Part shown: one piece after another, positions 35,579 through 37,686 of the stretch
Numbering within the stretch: the first letter of the stretch is position 1
How the letters are laid out: each line of letters starts with the position of its first letter
Origin: an uncultured Ruminococcus sp.
Lineage (GTDB): Bacteria > Bacillota > Clostridia > Oscillospirales > CAG-272
Assembly (NCBI GenBank): GCA_902795355.1
Contig: CADBKZ010000017.1
Coordinates: 1-37,686, forward strand
Direction: 5' to 3'
Length of the DNA: 37,686 nucleotides
The notes under the pieces: model-generated
What the model was told of the DNA's origin: nothing
The model's database searches: none
The model's input: only the letters and a program-made list of their open reading frames with translations
Position numbers and translations under genes: made by a program

Positions 35579-35671
35579 TCAGCCGCCGCAGCAGTTGCAG
35601 GCGATGATCAGGGCGAGGATAACGAGCCAGACCCAGTTGTTGTCAAGCAGGTTGCACAAGCAGTTGTTCAT
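35579..35671 (-). CDS. 30-residue Cys-rich membrane peptide
   Basis: On the minus strand an ideal ribosome binding site, AAGGAGGT, precedes an ATG at 35671. The 30-residue product begins MNNCLCNLLDNNWVWLVILA, continues LIIACNCCGG and stops. It has one membrane helix (about residues 12-25) flanked by Cys pairs (4, 6 and 25, 27, 28). Tiny Cys- or Gly-rich one-helix proteins of this form are common in spore-forming Firmicutes (YjcZ-type), though I cannot place this one in a named family. An intrinsic terminator follows. It is divergent from the sigma factor gene, with a 268-base gap. A CATATTCTG hexamer region upstream resembles sporulation-type -10 sites, a weak hint only. Confidence 0.75.
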   Translation of the reverse strand: MNNCLCNLLDNNWVWLVILALIIACNCCGG

Positions 35672-35814
35672 AACCGAATACCTCCTTGCAGATTGGCGGG
35701 AACGCTCGGAACGTTCCCCCTGCTATCAGAATATGTCGAACGCGGGAAGATGTTCCGAAAAAAGGTCGGATTGCGGCGAAAACGCGCCGCGCGGGAAAAA
35801 GGCGCAGGGGAGAC

Positions 35815-35843
35815 TTGATTTTTTCGCCCGAATCTGTTACAAT
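35815..35843 (+). promoter_or_regulatory. Promoter of the sigma/anti-sigma genes
   Basis: TTGATT (35815-35820), 17 bases and TACAAT (35838-35843). The hexamers and spacing are identical to the xpt promoter. The leader to the start codon is about 90 bases. This suggests housekeeping rather than autogenous transcription. Confidence 0.65.
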
Positions 35844-35939
35844 AGAAAAAAAGACCGCGAAAACGGTTTCGGGCGTAACCTTTTCGCGAAAACGGCGACA
35901 TATCGGTTGAGAGTTGCCGGAAGAGGAGGGAGCCGGAGA

Positions 35940-36494
35940 ATGGAGGACGCACGGATCGTGGACCTTTATTGGGCGCGGGATGAACGCGCGATCGAGCAGA
36001 GCGAAACCAAGTACGGCCGCATGCTGCGGTCGGTTGCGCGGGGGCTGGTCGGAAACGACGCGGACGCCGAGGAGTGTGTCAACGACACCTATCTCGACAC
36101 GTGGAATGCGATACCGACCGCGCGCCCCGATTACCTCGGCGCGTTCATGGCCAAGATCACGCGCCGCATTTCCATCGACCGTTTTCGCCGCGAACACCGC
36201 GAAAAGCGCGGCGGCGCGGGCGAGCTGATCGACGAACTGACCGATTGCGTTCCCGACCGTTCGCCAACGCCGCCCGAGGAATACGAAAACGGTCGTCTGC
36301 GCGACGCGCTCAACCGGTTCCTCGCCGCCATGCCGCAGGAAAACCGCGTGCTGTTTGTGGGTCGGTATTTCTTTTCCAAATCGGTCGCCGAACTCGCGGA
36401 CGAACACGGATTGACCGAAACGAACGTCAAAGTGCGGCTGTATCGCCTGCGCGAGAGCCTGCGGCGGCAACTCGGAGAGGAAGGTCTGCTATGA
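35940..36494 (+). CDS. ECF-type RNA polymerase sigma factor
   Basis: The 184-residue protein has the two domains of ECF sigma factors. Region 2 includes GNDADAEECVNDTYLDTWNA and the -10 recognition helix ITRRISIDRFRREHREK. Region 4 has FVGRYFFSKSVAELADEHGL and TETNVKVRLYRLRESLRR as the helix-turn-helix. ATG at 35940 follows GGAGGG; the frame upstream is not gene-like. It overlaps the next gene by four bases (ATGA), the usual arrangement for sigma and anti-sigma partners. The signal it answers is not deducible. Confidence 0.92.
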   Translation: MEDARIVDLYWARDERAIEQSETKYGRMLRSVARGLVGNDADAEECVNDTYLDTWNAIPTARPDYLGAFMAKITRRISIDRFRREHREKRGGAGELIDELTDCVPDRSPTPPEEYENGRLRDALNRFLAAMPQENRVLFVGRYFFSKSVAELADEHGLTETNVKVRLYRLRESLRRQLGEEGLL

Positions 36495-37249
36495 AAAAAC
36501 AAGCCGAAGAAAAGGCGGTGTTCCTGCTCGAAGAGATCGGCGGGATCGACGACCGTTACCTTGCCGAAGCCATGGAATTTGCAGGGCGTGTGGTCAAAAA
36601 TCGCAAAAAAACGACCCGCGTCGCGTCGCCTTGGCGGCTGATTTTGCCGGTTGCGGCGGTGTTTCTTGCGTTGGCCGTGGGCGCGGGCGCCATTCTGCTG
36701 CCCGCCATGATGCGAACCGGCAAGAGCATGTCGCCGAATGAAGAAGCGGAGTTCTACAACGGCAAGAGCGGCGCCATGTACGACCGCGACGGGACCAAGA
36801 GCGTTGCGGACGGATATGGCGAGACCGGCGCGCCCGAAGCCACGCAGGCCGCGGGCAACAACGCGCCCGCCGCCGGAAATCCGGATTTGAACGCCGCGTT
36901 GGCGGAAGCCGTTGCGGCGCGGACGATCCCCGCGGGAGAAACGGTTGCGGGCGACGGGAACGTGTATCTGGCATGGCAGGCGGCCGCGGGCGATCCGGTT
37001 TCGGTCAGCCGCTCTCTGACGGCCGATGAAGCCGAGGACCTGCTCGCCGAGGCGGCGAATGGCGCGCCCCTGTCGCCGACCGCGGTCGCGGGAAGCGACG
37101 CGCGGGTATGGATCATCCGCGCCGACGGAACGGTCATTTCGCCCTGCCGCGCGGATCTGGCGGCCACCGGCGAGTTCCCCCGCTACGAATTTGCCGACCG
37201 CGCGCCCACCGCCGCGTTTGTTTCCATGGTTCGCGCCGTTACGCGCTGA
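36491..37249 (+). CDS. Probable membrane anti-sigma factor
   Basis: The 252-residue protein has an N-terminal cytoplasmic part of about 48 residues with FLLEEIGGIDDRYLAEAMEF, a pattern seen in partners of clostridial ECF sigma factors. One membrane segment follows (about 50-71, ILPVAAVFLALAVGAGAILL), then an outer part. The outer region starts with a low-complexity Gly/Ala/Asn linker (ETGAPEATQAAGNNAPAAGN), then a small beta-type domain ending in RVWIIRADGTVISPCR. I infer it holds the upstream sigma factor at the membrane until an envelope signal releases it. Start ATG at 36491 overlaps the sigma stop. A 15-bp perfect hairpin follows. Confidence 0.75.
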   Translation: MKKQAEEKAVFLLEEIGGIDDRYLAEAMEFAGRVVKNRKKTTRVASPWRLILPVAAVFLALAVGAGAILLPAMMRTGKSMSPNEEAEFYNGKSGAMYDRDGTKSVADGYGETGAPEATQAAGNNAPAAGNPDLNAALAEAVAARTIPAGETVAGDGNVYLAWQAAAGDPVSVSRSLTADEAEDLLAEAANGAPLSPTAVAGSDARVWIIRADGTVISPCRADLAATGEFPRYEFADRAPTAAFVSMVRAVTR

Positions 37250-37273
37250 CCGCGGGCTTTGCGCGGAAAACCG

Positions 37274-37319
37274 AACGCCGCGAGCCAACCCCTTTTGTGC
37301 GGGATTGGCTCGCGGCGTT
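37274..37319 (+). terminator. Hairpin after the anti-sigma gene
   Basis: AACGCCGCGAGCCAA pairs perfectly with TTGGCTCGCGGCGTT around 16 bases, 24 bases after the stop. Only TTTGCGTT follows, so it is a moderate terminator on sequence grounds. Confidence 0.6.
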
Positions 37320-37686
37320 TGCGTTGCGGGGAGAAAGCGAAAACGACTTGTTTCCAACGGGTTGCTTCTTGAAGCCTTCCCCTTGGGGGAATGGCGTCAA
37401 AGTCGCAGGCGGCTTGTGATTGAGAAGAAAAATACTTTTCTTTTCTTCCCCTATACCTGCCATCTATCGGTTGTTACTTTGAGCCTTCCCCAGCGGGGAA
37501 GGTGGATTGACGCAGAGCGGCAAGACGGATGAGGAGAGAAACATTTTGTTTTTCTTCCCTTGTTTCTGCTATTTATTTGTTATTGCAACTTTATGATTTA
37601 CAACCCATAACTTTTATCTGATAAAACTTGCTCTCCTCATCCATAAGTCGCTTGCGACTTATGGATGAGGCCTCTGACGGAAAGTT
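37320..37686. repeat. P1 module and Q element at the window edge
   Basis: A P1 hairpin with a GTCGCAGGCGGC cassette lies at 37374-37424. A Q element runs from 37482 to beyond the window, with the same core as at 10248. Its right end is a 17-bp perfect palindrome, CCTCATCCATAAGTCGC-tt and complement (37635-37670), so here the right end carries the AAGTCGC cassette. No gene is supported. Confidence 0.7.

Noticed and set aside
35690..35760. Sporulation sigma promoter for the 30-residue peptide
   Set aside because: AC-16-CATATTCT fits a loose sigma-K/E pattern, but such short motifs arise easily by chance; mentioned only as a hint.

Overview
The window looks like a chromosomal segment of an uncultured, fairly GC-rich clostridial Bacillota. 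This rests on the recF-remB-gyrB-gyrA order typical of the origin-proximal region of Gram-positive genomes, strong AAGGAG ribosome binding sites, sigma-A-like promoters, lipoproteins with lipoboxes and a B. subtilis-like NupNOPQ/Xpt purine salvage locus. I did not find tRNA, rRNA, a transposase or a CRISPR array. The dnaA/dnaN end of the cluster would lie left of base 1.

Layout. 1-10 kb, replication and topology block on +: recF, remB, a 64-residue membrane peptide, gyrB, an MreD-like membrane protein, gyrA. 10.6-11.7 kb: a DUF559 nuclease-like gene of visibly lower GC and a lipoprotein. 12.4-18.8 kb on -: xpt, then nupN-nupO-nupP-nupQ, that is, nucleoside uptake next to purine base salvage. 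19.5-26.3 kb on +: hisS, a lipase/ruvX pair (overlapping), a membrane-anchored unknown, and a GDSL esterase/thiamine pyrophosphokinase pair (1-base gap). 26.9-30.3 kb on -: a degenerate acyl-CoA-synthetase-like protein, an AraC regulator and a YczE/YitT-type membrane protein. 31.5-33.3 kb on -: typA. 33.5 kb on +: a peptidase E. 35.6-37.2 kb: a 30-residue Cys-rich membrane peptide on -, divergent from a sigma factor/anti-sigma pair on +.

Only about two thirds of the window is coding by my sum of gene lengths. Nearly every gap is packed with palindromic repeats, which I sort into named families. P1 is a CCTTCCCC/GGGGAAGG hairpin, then a small variable stem-loop, then GGATGAGG. P2 is a 120-150 bp element with CTCCCC...GAGAGGG and CCCTCTCC...GGGCGAGGC halves. 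P3 is a 185-280 bp element with AACTCCTTCCGTCA inverted ends. M is an about 125 bp element with 25 bp GTAGGGCGGG... inverted ends. Q is an about 190 bp element with P1-like ends and an AT-rich core. L is a leader element just upstream of ribosome binding sites, with reversed copies just after stop codons. T is a near-perfect 44-56 bp palindrome immediately 3' of genes.

The most unusual signal in the window is this repeat system. Different families share the same interchangeable stem-loop cassettes, the T palindromes keep a constant GAGAGGGGG base while their inner arms change with full complementarity, and the L elements bracket several transcription units and even encode the last residues of three proteins. 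No mobilising enzyme is present in the window, so any mechanism is inference.
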